Shown here piece after piece: positions 7,358 to 14,416 of a DNA stretch of 18,359 nt. The notes under the pieces were generated by a model. The model was not told the DNA's origin and did no database searches. It worked only from the letters and a program-made list of their open reading frames with translations. The position numbers and the translations under genes were made by a program. Numbering within the stretch: the stretch's first letter is position 1; each line of letters begins with the position of its first letter. The DNA comes from Fidelibacterota bacterium (GTDB taxonomy: Bacteria > Fidelibacterota > UBA8477), in assembly GCA_021734045.1 (NCBI GenBank), contig JAIPJR010000057.1:1-18359 (forward strand), written 5' to 3'.

Positions 7358-9730
7358 ATGACTAATAAACTTCAAGCCACCGATCCAGTATGCGGCATGA
7401 CCGTTGACCAGGAGGAGGCATTTTCAACCGTATTTAAAAGTACAACCTACTATTTTTGCTCGGAGCATTGCCTGCACAAGTTCCAGGCTGAACCGGAGAA
7501 ATATGCCCAAACCGAGCAGGAGAGTGAGGACGAAAATGAGTACAAAGAAGAGCCGGTGCATCATCACCATCGCGCAGAAAATCATCCGGCTCAACCTGAA
7601 GCGGTAACACAGACCGGAAGTGTGAAATACACGTGCCCCATGCACCCCGAGGTGATTCAGGATCATCCTGGCGCTTGTCCTAAATGCGGTATGGCATTAG
7701 AACCCATGACGGTTTCCAGTTCTGACGAGGAAGAAAATCCTGAATTGGCGGATATGACACGCCGATTTAAAATCAGTTTGCTGCTGGGAGTACCCGTTTT
7801 GCTTCTGGCTATGGGAGAGATGTTTCTGCCGTGGAATTGGTTGAAAAGCCCGGCCATCCTGTGGATTCAAATCCTGCTGGCGTCACCGGTGGTGCTTTGG
7901 GGTGGGGCTCCATTTTTTGACCGCGGTTGGAAGTCGCTGGTGTATAAAAGTCCCAATATGTTCACACTCATCGGACTCGGGGTCGGTGTGGCTTATGTGT
8001 ACAGCCTGATCGCTGCACTCTTCCCTGAGATTTTTCCCGAGGCATTTCGAGATGCGCATGGCAAGGTGGCAATTTATTTCGAAGCAGCGTCCACCATTAT
8101 CATTCTGGTATTGCTAGGTCAGGTTCTGGAGTTGCGCGCCCGGAGTCGCACCAGCTCGGCAATTAAGGCTTTACTGGGACTGGCACCCAAGACCGCCCGC
8201 CTGGTCAGGGCGAATGGTGATGAGGCGGATGTGCCCCTGGAAAATGTTCAGCAAGGTGATCATCTCCGGGTCCGGCCCGGTGAAAAAGTTCCCGTGGATG
8301 GTGAGATTCTTGAGGGGAAAAGCATCATCGATGAATCCATGGTGACCGGGGAGCCTGATCCGGTGAAAAAAGCAAGCGGTGATGGCGTAACCGGGGGGAC
8401 GATCAATGGTAATGGCAGTTTTGTCATGGTTGCCCAGCGGGTTGGCAGCGAGACGCTACTCAGTCAAATCGTCCAGATGGTTTCGGAAGCCCAGCGCAGT
8501 CGCGCACCCATTCAGGGCTTGGCAGACAAGGTATCTGCTTATTTCGTGCCAGCGGTGGTTATCATCAGTTTTATTACATTTGCCGTCTGGGCTTGGATCG
8601 GACCAGAACCCCGGCTCGCGTATGCATTGGTGAATGCGGTAGCCGTCTTAATTATCGCCTGCCCCTGCGCACTGGGTTTGGCGACGCCGATCTCGATCAT
8701 GGTTGGAACCGGGCGCGGAGCAACTGCAGGTATTTTGATCCGTAACGCGGAGGCGCTGGAGGCTATGGAAAAAATTGATACACTGGTCGTGGATAAAACC
8801 GGCACGCTCACCGAAGGAAAACCAAGGTTGGTAGCCGCTGATCCTGTTGATGGCGTGGATGAAAATGAATTAATCGGATTGGCGGCATCACTGGAACAAC
8901 AAAGCGAACATCCACTGGGGCAGGCCATTTTGAATGCTGCGAAAGAACGCGATTTGGCATTGCGCAAACCTTCCGAATTCAACGCGGAGACTGGCAAAGG
9001 CATCACCGGGACTATTGATGGGGAACAGCTTCTGGTAGGAAATCAGCGTCTGTACGAACAGTTGAATATCCCCATTGAGGAAGCAGTGGTTCAGTCCAAA
9101 GGCCGGTCTGAATCGGGTGCTACCATGGTATGGATTGCCCGGGAAGGAAAGCACCTGGGTGTTCTCGAAATTCGCGACCCAATCAAATCCAGTACAGCGG
9201 GAGCCATCAGAGGTTTGCGGGAAGCGGGAATTCATGTGGTGATGCTCACTGGTGATAAGCGCGAAACAGCAGAAGCAGTGGCCCGGGAGTTGGGCATTGA
9301 TGAGGTGGAGGCTGAGGTGTTGCCACAGGACAAACACGCGGTTGTAAAGCGTTTACAGGATGAAGGTAAGCGAGTTGCCATGGCGGGCGATGGCGTGAAC
9401 GATGCACCGGCATTGGCGCAGGCCACTGTTGGTATTGCCATGGGTTCCGGGACCGATGTAGCCATTCAAAGTGCTGGAATCACGCTGGTGAAGGGTGATC
9501 TGGAAGGCATTCGTAAAACTGTCCATCTTAGCCATGCCACCATGCGAAACATTCGGCAAAATCTGTTTTGGGCTTTTGGCTACAATAGTCTTGGTGTACC
9601 CGTGGCTGCCGGCGTGCTGTATCCCGTTTTTGGACTGTTGCTAAGCCCGATTATTGCCGCCGCAGCCATGAGTTTCAGTTCGGTTTCGGTGATCACGAAT
9701 GCGCTGCGCTTAAAACGGATTGAACTATGA
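7358..9730 (+). CDS. copA: P1B-1-type copper-exporting ATPase with N-terminal YHS and HMBD modules
   Basis: This ATPase exports Cu(I), and possibly Ag(I), from the cytoplasm across the inner membrane. ATG 7358 is preferred (GGAGAAAAA just upstream); an in-frame TTG at 7304 lacks a site. The protein is 790 residues. A YHS domain (about 7-48: DPVCGM, then YFCSEHC) is followed by a His-rich linker (H68-H71) and one HMBD (91-117: YTCPMHP, then CPKCGM). There is no CxxC HMA domain of the usual CopA kind. Core motifs are intact: TGE in the actuator domain, transport motif C435-P-C437, phosphorylated D479 in DKTGT, and GDGVND (G677-D682). The later membrane-helix signatures Y742-N743 and M771-S-x-SS match the P1B-1 copper class. 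It lies 59 bases after the PII-like gene. Confidence 0.93.
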   Translation: MTNKLQATDPVCGMTVDQEEAFSTVFKSTTYYFCSEHCLHKFQAEPEKYAQTEQESEDENEYKEEPVHHHHRAENHPAQPEAVTQTGSVKYTCPMHPEVIQDHPGACPKCGMALEPMTVSSSDEEENPELADMTRRFKISLLLGVPVLLLAMGEMFLPWNWLKSPAILWIQILLASPVVLWGGAPFFDRGWKSLVYKSPNMFTLIGLGVGVAYVYSLIAALFPEIFPEAFRDAHGKVAIYFEAASTIIILVLLGQVLELRARSRTSSAIKALLGLAPKTARLVRANGDEADVPLENVQQGDHLRVRPGEKVPVDGEILEGKSIIDESMVTGEPDPVKKASGDGVTGGTINGNGSFVMVAQRVGSETLLSQIVQMVSEAQRSRAPIQGLADKVSAYFVPAVVIISFITFAVWAWIGPEPRLAYALVNAVAVLIIACPCALGLATPISIMVGTGRGATAGILIRNAEALEAMEKIDTLVVDKTGTLTEGKPRLVAADPVDGVDENELIGLAASLEQQSEHPLGQAILNAAKERDLALRKPSEFNAETGKGITGTIDGEQLLVGNQRLYEQLNIPIEEAVVQSKGRSESGATMVWIAREGKHLGVLEIRDPIKSSTAGAIRGLREAGIHVVMLTGDKRETAEAVARELGIDEVEAEVLPQDKHAVVKRLQDEGKRVAMAGDGVNDAPALAQATVGIAMGSGTDVAIQSAGITLVKGDLEGIRKTVHLSHATMRNIRQNLFWAFGYNSLGVPVAAGVLYPVFGLLLSPIIAAAAMSFSSVSVITNALRLKRIEL

Positions 9731-9744
9731 AGGAGGGTATAGCA

Positions 9745-9822
9745 GTGAAAAATAATTACGTATATAGGAGTGGGATGAACCACTCAACAATCACGGAGGT
9801 TAACGATGGTTTTTCATGGTGA
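9745..9822 (+). CDS. Possible 25-residue ORF overlapping the next gene's start
   Basis: A GTG at 9745 has a very strong AAGGAGGG site seven bases upstream, and the frame runs 25 codons to TGA 9820-9822, overlapping the next start out of frame. An internal ATG at 9775 also has its own AGGAG site and would give a 15-residue peptide. Otherwise the ATPase-to-next-gene gap contains nothing to explain that strong site. The peptide has no recognisable features. It may be a coupling leader or just a chance frame. Confidence 0.25.
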   Translation: MKNNYVYRSGMNHSTITEVNDGFSW

Positions 9823-10297
9823 CATTGCAATCGCATTAACACTCATTGCCTTGGGTGTTGGCTATCTCGTTATGGTGAAAGCTGGAAAAGAGGAAAATAG
9901 TGGCTCCAGAACGATCGGTCTCATCATCGGATGGATCGTAATCGTTGTTGCTGCCATCACTTTCCTATGCGCATCCTACTACACGGTGCGTTATTGGGAC
10001 GATGGGTATTATGAATCCCCGCGGCCCATGATGATGGAGGGGCGTAACCTGATGAACAGCGGCAAGATGATGCCGGGCATGATGGGTGGCCACGGGATGC
10101 GGGACGGCATGCCGGACAAAAACTGTCAGCACGAAGGTGGCATGCGCGACCATTGTAACAAGCTGCAAAAAGACCAATGCAGGCAAAAAATGCATGATAA
10201 AATGGGAATGTCTGGTAAAATGACTCCCGGTATGCATCATCCCGGTGGTGGTGGAATGATGCCGGGGATGCAAAATCCGGACAGCACGAATCAATAA
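9806..10297 (+). CDS. Met/His-rich two-span membrane protein, probable copper-binding
   Basis: The 163-residue protein starts at ATG 9806 behind an ACGGAGG site. Two membrane segments are clear (about 6-24 and 37-57), joined by a short charged loop. The hydrophilic C-terminal 100 residues hold about 19 methionines in MMM, MMPGMM, GMRDGM and MMPGM patterns, plus several His and three Cys. With this topology the tail probably lies on the periplasmic side if both ends are periplasmic (inference). Met-rich motifs of this kind bind Cu(I)/Ag(I) in CusF, PcoC/PcoE and SilE-type proteins, but no homologous fold is visible. It could hand metal from the ATPase to the efflux adaptor or buffer it. I know no family name. 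Confidence 0.75.
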   Translation: MVFHGDIAIALTLIALGVGYLVMVKAGKEENSGSRTIGLIIGWIVIVVAAITFLCASYYTVRYWDDGYYESPRPMMMEGRNLMNSGKMMPGMMGGHGMRDGMPDKNCQHEGGMRDHCNKLQKDQCRQKMHDKMGMSGKMTPGMHHPGGGGMMPGMQNPDSTNQ

Positions 10298-10380
10298 GTA
10301 TAAAGAATGAGTGTGGTATCAGGGAGTGAGACGAAATCAAGACTAATTCGCCTTGCTTCCTGTTTTCCCGGGAGCGTTAG

Positions 10381-10617
10381 ATGATGTTCTCACATGGATG
10401 GTTTGGTGGGATGATGGGATGGGGCATTCTGTTCTGGATCGTTATCATCCTGCTGCTAATCTGGGTGGTCAAAACTCTGGTTGGTCGTCAGGAAACATCA
10501 CCCACCACCAATGACAATGGAAACGATAACGCGGAAGCCATTTTACGCAAACGCTATGCGCGGGGTGAAATCAGCCGCGAAGAATTTGAACAAATGAAAA
10601 ATGACTTAAGGAGGTAA
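10381..10617 (+). CDS. Small SHOCT-domain membrane protein
   Basis: The 78-residue protein begins MMFSHGWFGGMMGWG, has one membrane helix (about 15-33), a polar linker, and a C-terminal SHOCT domain (AEAILRKRYARGEISREEFEQ onward, residues about 51-78). SHOCT domains are short helical segments found at the ends of many small membrane proteins; a role in oligomerisation is proposed but unproven. Small SHOCT proteins with a Met/Gly/Trp/His-rich head often accompany copper ATPases and Cus-type genes, which agrees with its place here. The start may equally be ATG 10384; a GGGAG site is upstream. Its last codons contain AGGAGG, the ribosome binding site of the next gene. Confidence 0.8.
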   Translation: MMFSHGWFGGMMGWGILFWIVIILLLIWVVKTLVGRQETSPTTNDNGNDNAEAILRKRYARGEISREEFEQMKNDLRR

Positions 10618-10619
10618 CG

Positions 10620-11027
10620 ATGCGAAACACAATACTCATAACTCTGGCGGTGCCGGTGCTGGCGCTGCTACTGGTTGGCTGCAGTGGGAAAAAGGATGAT
10701 TCAGCTGCAAGTCATGATCATCAACAAATGAACAATACCATGACCCACGACGCTGAAATGAGCGCTGAAATGTCAGGGAAACAGGCTGGTGAGCGCTTTA
10801 TTTACTACACCTGTCCCATGCCAGAACACAAGCACATTCACAGCAAAGAACCCGGTCAGTGTACCGAGTGCGGAATGCCGTTGGTGCAGGCGGTGGTCAC
10901 CGATACCGCCCAGATGGAATTCTGGGGCTGTCCCATGGAGGCTCATTCCCATGTGCGGCATGAAAATTCAGGGAAATGCCCGGAGTGTGGCATGAACCTG
11001 AAGCCCATGCGACTGGTGAAAAACTAA
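10620..11027 (+). CDS. Lipoprotein consisting of two tandem HMBD metal-binding modules
   Basis: The 135-residue protein has a lipoprotein signal ending LVGC (lipidated C21), a Met/His-rich linker (SHDHQQMNNTMTHDAEM and on), then two heavy-metal-binding modules. The first (about 63-90) reads YTCPMPEHKHIH, then CTECGMPLV; the second (about 101-129) reads WGCPMEAHSHV, then CPECGMNLKPM. Both keep the CPM and CxxCGM ligands. The PMxxHxH variant resembles the two C-terminal modules of the CusB-like protein more than the canonical CPMHPEV modules. No transport or enzyme domain is present, so a membrane-anchored periplasmic metal buffer or chaperone is the likely job (inference). Its start lies two bases after the SHOCT gene stop, and it is the last gene before the candidate terminator. 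Confidence 0.85.
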   Translation: MRNTILITLAVPVLALLLVGCSGKKDDSAASHDHQQMNNTMTHDAEMSAEMSGKQAGERFIYYTCPMPEHKHIHSKEPGQCTECGMPLVQAVVTDTAQMEFWGCPMEAHSHVRHENSGKCPECGMNLKPMRLVKN

Positions 11028-11051
11028 ACCAGTTTCTCCATGACACGCCCG

Positions 11052-11097
11052 CGGAACCGGTGGGGAAATTATTCGCGCCGGTTTCGTGGGTTTGTTG
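11052..11097 (+). terminator. Candidate intrinsic terminator of the metal-resistance operon
   Basis: CGGAACCGG at 11052-11060 pairs with CCGGTTTCG at 11078-11086 (nine pairs including one G-T), with a 17-base loop, followed by the T-rich TGGGTTTGTTG. The loop is long and the T-run broken, so termination may be partial. Its position 25 bases after the last metal gene supports the call. Confidence 0.4.
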
Positions 11098-11103
11098 TAT
11101 ATT
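11098..11103 (+). promoter_or_regulatory. Possible -10 element (TATATT) for the downstream regulatory operon
   Basis: TATATT directly follows the candidate terminator. No convincing -35 hexamer lies 16-18 bases upstream, so this is a weak prediction based mainly on position. Confidence 0.25.
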
Positions 11104-11135
11104 CATTCTGAACGTGAACAGGAAAGAAAGGTGTT

Positions 11136-11192
11136 ATGAATCACCACTCACCCGGATTGGTCCGGGATGAATCGTCAAATAGGGTGGACTAA
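11136..11192 (+). CDS. Possible 18-residue leader peptide ahead of the PP2C phosphatase gene
   Basis: ATG 11136, behind AGGAAAGAAAGGTG, opens an 18-codon frame (MNHHSPGLVRDESSNRVD) whose TAA (11190-11192) ends one base before the ATG at 11194. A perfect hairpin (CCCGGA-TTGG-TCCGGG, 11151-11166) lies inside it. The tight junction suggests translational coupling to the phosphatase. No function can be read from the peptide. Confidence 0.35.
   Translation: MNHHSPGLVRDESSNRVD
11151..11166 (+). other. Short GC-rich hairpin in the leader of the phosphatase gene
   Basis: CCCGGA (11151-11156) and TCCGGG (11161-11166) form a perfect 6-bp stem with a TTGG tetraloop. It lies immediately before the ATG at 11167, which would hinder initiation there and supports ATG 11194 as the phosphatase start. 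It could modulate translation of the leader ORF or the phosphatase. Confidence 0.45.
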
Positions 11193-11193
11193 C

Positions 11194-11922
11194 ATGTTTT
11201 GGACAGGATACGGTGCCACCGATGTGGGTCTGCGGCGCGATCAAAACGAAGATGCTTTCCTGGTTGATAATGAGCGGGGCTGGTTTGCTGTGGCTGATGG
11301 GGTGGGTGGTACCCCGGGCGGTGGCATTGCCAGTAAACTGGCTATTATTGAATTTAAATCACGCCTGTCGGAATTGGCAAAATCTGCATCTCTGGTCAGT
11401 GATGACACCGCCCCGGCTGTTATCAGGGGTATAAATAATGCCATCGTGGATTTTGGATTGACCCATCAATCCACACCAAATCTGGCCACAACTTTTACCG
11501 CTTTGGTTATACTCACTACCAATCAAGGGTATCTTTTACACGCGGGGGATTCCAGATTGTACGGATTTCATGATGAATTGGGGTTGACTGCTTTGACAGC
11601 AGAACACACGCTGGCGACCGAGCGGCGGAACCAGGGACTGGAATCCGGGCGTCCTGAGGACGAGAATGTCCTGGTCAACTGCATGGGTAATCTGAACATG
11701 AATTGGACTGAATACCGGAGCATTGACCTGGCGAATTATGATGCTTTTCTGCTCTGCTCCGATGGCTTGAATAAAATGGTTCCCCACGACCGGTTGGAAC
11801 AGATTATGCGTGGCAATTGGCGTGACCCCCAAACCTGTGTGGGTCGCATGATTGATTCGGCATTGAATGTGGGCGGATATGATAATACCACCGCCATCAT
11901 GATAAAGCGACAGAACGAGTGA
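11194..11922 (+). CDS. PP2C-family Ser/Thr protein phosphatase
   Basis: This soluble metal-dependent phosphatase removes phosphate from Ser/Thr residues and probably counteracts the kinase encoded three genes downstream. From ATG 11194 it has 242 residues, the usual single-domain bacterial size (Stp1/PstP/PrpC type). The canonical motifs are all present: TDVGLRRDQNEDAF, VADGVGG with a metal-binding Asp, LLHAGDSRLYGF, LLCSDGLNKMV and GYDNTTAIMI. An upstream in-frame ATG at 11167 would add nine residues, but a hairpin sits against it, and GGGTGGA upstream of 11194 is the better site. The phosphatase is the first gene of the second operon. In other bacteria PP2C enzymes commonly pair with Hanks-type kinases. 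Confidence 0.9.
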   Translation: MFWTGYGATDVGLRRDQNEDAFLVDNERGWFAVADGVGGTPGGGIASKLAIIEFKSRLSELAKSASLVSDDTAPAVIRGINNAIVDFGLTHQSTPNLATTFTALVILTTNQGYLLHAGDSRLYGFHDELGLTALTAEHTLATERRNQGLESGRPEDENVLVNCMGNLNMNWTEYRSIDLANYDAFLLCSDGLNKMVPHDRLEQIMRGNWRDPQTCVGRMIDSALNVGGYDNTTAIMIKRQNE

Positions 11923-11931
11923 ACAATTAGC

Positions 11932-12930
11932 GTGAATCCGGTACGCACTATTCTGGTCAGTTGCCTTTTGTGTAGTCTTCTGTTCTGGCATTGCATGCAG
12001 GACGCCCCCCGGGATAATATTTTTGATCCGGAAAGTGGGTTGTACGACCGCAGTGGCGCGATTCAGGGTGTGATTACGGGAAAATATCCACCGTATGAAC
12101 CCCTCGAAGCTGTGCTGGTGACCGTAACCCTCACCGAACTGCAGCTATTTACCACCACAAATGGAGCGGGTAAATTTGCATTCTCACAGGTTAAACCTGG
12201 TAGCGGGCTGATTACCTGTACTGCAGGTGACTATGTGACTAAGGACGATACCGTGCAGATACCGGAGGGTCAGGCTGTAAATTTATCTATTCGACTGAAT
12301 GGTAAGCCGCGAATCGCCACGGTTAATCTGATTACAAAGCACATTTCCCACTGGCAGCCGGTAGAGGATGAATATGTTCTGGAAGTGGAGGCAGAGGTGA
12401 GCGATCCGGATGGTGCACCCGATGTGGATTCGGTGCGGTTCCAAATCCCGGCCTGGGAATTTGATACACTTTTGACAACCGGTGCAGATCAGGGGGTGTA
12501 TCAGGGTGTTTATTTCGACGATGACTTCGGGGCAGCCTTCCCGGAGTTGGAGGGTGAATCGATTCGGCTGCGGTGTGGTGATCAATCGGGTGATTGGGGA
12601 GAATGGTACACCACTCAAATTTCCAGACTTATCGTGTCCGTTCCCCAAATTTTATCACCAGCGGGACTGGCTACGGTGGATTCGCTGCCCGTTTTTCGCT
12701 GGTCCCATTTTGATGCCGGATTTCAGGTGCAGTATCAGGTGGATATATTTCGCTTGAATGAGTTGGCCATCCCCCAATTTGTTCAATCAAGTCCCGCTCT
12801 TGCGGATACCACGCTGCAATGGCAGACCCAAGCGTCCCTCGCGCCGGCGCGCTACTACTGGACCATCTCGGTAATGGATCGCTACGGTAACATCAGCGTC
12901 TCCAAAGAAGCCGCATTTAGGGTGGATTGA
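11932..12930 (+). CDS. Lipoprotein with a carboxypeptidase-regulatory-like domain and an Ig/Fn3-like domain
   Basis: The gene starts at GTG 11932, nine bases after the phosphatase stop. Residues 1-21 form a lipoprotein-type signal ending LFWHC. The His before the Cys is atypical, but the C-x4-PRDN-x-x-DPES sequence after it is a familiar start of lipoproteins in this part of the FCB group. Residues about 42-125 resemble a carboxypeptidase regulatory-like (beta-sandwich) domain: IQGVITG, TTTNGAGKFAFSQV and TVQIPEG. The C-terminal third (PQILSPAG, VFRWSHFDAG, YYWTISVMDRYGN) looks like an Ig or Fn3-type domain. No enzyme motif is visible. Located between phosphatase and activator genes, it may be an envelope-side partner of the signalling module (inference). 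Confidence 0.75.
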   Translation: MNPVRTILVSCLLCSLLFWHCMQDAPRDNIFDPESGLYDRSGAIQGVITGKYPPYEPLEAVLVTVTLTELQLFTTTNGAGKFAFSQVKPGSGLITCTAGDYVTKDDTVQIPEGQAVNLSIRLNGKPRIATVNLITKHISHWQPVEDEYVLEVEAEVSDPDGAPDVDSVRFQIPAWEFDTLLTTGADQGVYQGVYFDDDFGAAFPELEGESIRLRCGDQSGDWGEWYTTQISRLIVSVPQILSPAGLATVDSLPVFRWSHFDAGFQVQYQVDIFRLNELAIPQFVQSSPALADTTLQWQTQASLAPARYYWTISVMDRYGNISVSKEAAFRVD

Positions 12931-12934
12931 CATT

Positions 12935-14416
12935 ATGACCTCACCCCGCCAGGACGATTTTTTTAATGCGCTGCTGAAAATCAGTGAAGCACTGCTGGAA
13001 GGTTCCGCTACACGCCTCTTACTGGAGCGGATTCTGGATATTGCCATGGAGGTAACCGAGGCAGAGCGGGGGTTCCTGTTCATCAAAAGTCTGCAGCGCG
13101 AGAATGATATCGTCCCGTCCATTTACCGGAATTTTGATCCACGGCATTTCGCAGAGAAGGAGCGCTACTCCATCGGCGTGCTGGAGCAGGTTATGCAGAC
13201 CGGTGAACCGGTGGTCACAATCAATGCGGAGGAAGATGAGCGTTTTAAAGGCCGGGAAAGTGTGGTCATCAACAAACTCACCTCCATCATCTGCGTGCCG
13301 ATTCGCAAACAAAAAATGGTGTTGGGATATATCTATCTGGACAGTCAGGAGCGGCGTGCCCATTTCAATCTGGAGACGCTGAATTTCATGCGGGTTTTTG
13401 CCAATCAAACCGCGATAGCACTTGAAGCAGCTGATTTTGTAAACCGACTGGCACTGGAAAATGAAGCCTTAAAAGCCCAATCCGATACCCCCTCGCCTTT
13501 CGAGGAGATCATTGGTGAGAGCCCTGAAATGCACGCCATTTTTCGTCTGACCCGCCGGGTGATGGAAACGGAATTGCCGGTTCTCATTCTGGGTGAAAGC
13601 GGAACCGGCAAGGAACTCATTGCCCGGGCGATCCACTATCGCGGTGCACGCAAGAATAAGCCTTTTATTGCGCAGTTTTGCGGTGCCTTGGCTGATAATC
13701 TTCTGGAGAGTGAGCTTTTCGGTTATAAAAAAGGCGCCTTCACCGGAGCCGGCAGGGATAAACCGGGCTTACTGGAGGCCGCGGATGGCGGGACATTTTT
13801 CCTGGATGAGATTGCCGATGTTTCCCTGGAGATTCAGACCAAATTGCTGCGCTTTCTGCAGGAGGGTGAATTTCGGCGGGTTGGAGACACGCAGGTCCGG
13901 ACGGTGGATACCCGTATCATCGCGGCGACCAATAAAGATTTGGACCAACTGGTGAAAGATGGCGCTTTCCGCGAGGATTTGTATTACCGGCTCAATGTGG
14001 TGTCGGTAAAAATGCCTGCTTTGCGGGAGCGTCGTGGCGATTTACCCATTCTGGCTGAACATTTTCTGACGAAATACCGGGAGAAGTATCACCGTAATGT
14101 GGAAAAATTCAGCCGGGCAGCCATGGCAGCGATTTTACACCACGACTGGCCGGGGAATGTACGGGAATTGCAAAATGCCATTCAGCGGGCGGTGACATTA
14201 TGTCCCGGAAACATCATTGAACCGGAGCATCTGGCCTTGGGGCGGGGTGATGCGTCATTCACTGCGGAGCCCGTGACAATGGCCGAGATGGAGCGACGGT
14301 TTGTGTTAGAGACACTGTCTGAAATGGGGGGAAATCGTACAAAAACGGCGGAACGGTTAGGCGTATCCCTGCGCTGGCTCCAGTATCGTCTGAAGGATTG
14401 GCATGTTGAAGATTAA
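12935..14416 (+). CDS. Sigma-54-dependent transcriptional activator: GAF, AAA+, Fis-type HTH
   Basis: The 493-residue protein is an enhancer-binding activator that remodels RNA polymerase carrying sigma-54. An N-terminal GAF domain (about 20-165, FNALLKISEALLEG to FANQTAIALEAA) replaces the usual response-regulator receiver, so control would come from a ligand, a protein partner or phosphorylation by a kinase. The AAA+ domain (about 185-420) is complete: Walker A GESGTGKE (220-227), the sigma-54 contact loop GAFTGA (267-272), Walker B with D291-E292, and WPGNVRELQNAIQRA. A Fis-type helix-turn-helix closes the protein (TKTAERLGVSLRWLQYRLKDW). The start ATG 12935 lacks a strong site and follows the lipoprotein stop by four bases. 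The stop overlaps the kinase start by 14 bases, which implies coupled expression of activator and kinase. Confidence 0.93.
   Translation: MTSPRQDDFFNALLKISEALLEGSATRLLLERILDIAMEVTEAERGFLFIKSLQRENDIVPSIYRNFDPRHFAEKERYSIGVLEQVMQTGEPVVTINAEEDERFKGRESVVINKLTSIICVPIRKQKMVLGYIYLDSQERRAHFNLETLNFMRVFANQTAIALEAADFVNRLALENEALKAQSDTPSPFEEIIGESPEMHAIFRLTRRVMETELPVLILGESGTGKELIARAIHYRGARKNKPFIAQFCGALADNLLESELFGYKKGAFTGAGRDKPGLLEAADGGTFFLDEIADVSLEIQTKLLRFLQEGEFRRVGDTQVRTVDTRIIAATNKDLDQLVKDGAFREDLYYRLNVVSVKMPALRERRGDLPILAEHFLTKYREKYHRNVEKFSRAAMAAILHHDWPGNVRELQNAIQRAVTLCPGNIIEPEHLALGRGDASFTAEPVTMAEMERRFVLETLSEMGGNRTKTAERLGVSLRWLQYRLKDWHVED

Noticed and set aside
10298-10380. Promoter or terminator in the gap before the SHOCT gene
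   Set aside because: No credible -35/-10 pair, sigma-54 site or stem with T-run was found in these 83 bases. Only a CCCGGG palindrome is present.
9775-11192. Similarity between the two small frames starting MNHS and MNHHS
   Set aside because: Only four or five residues agree and nothing else aligns, so it is probably chance.
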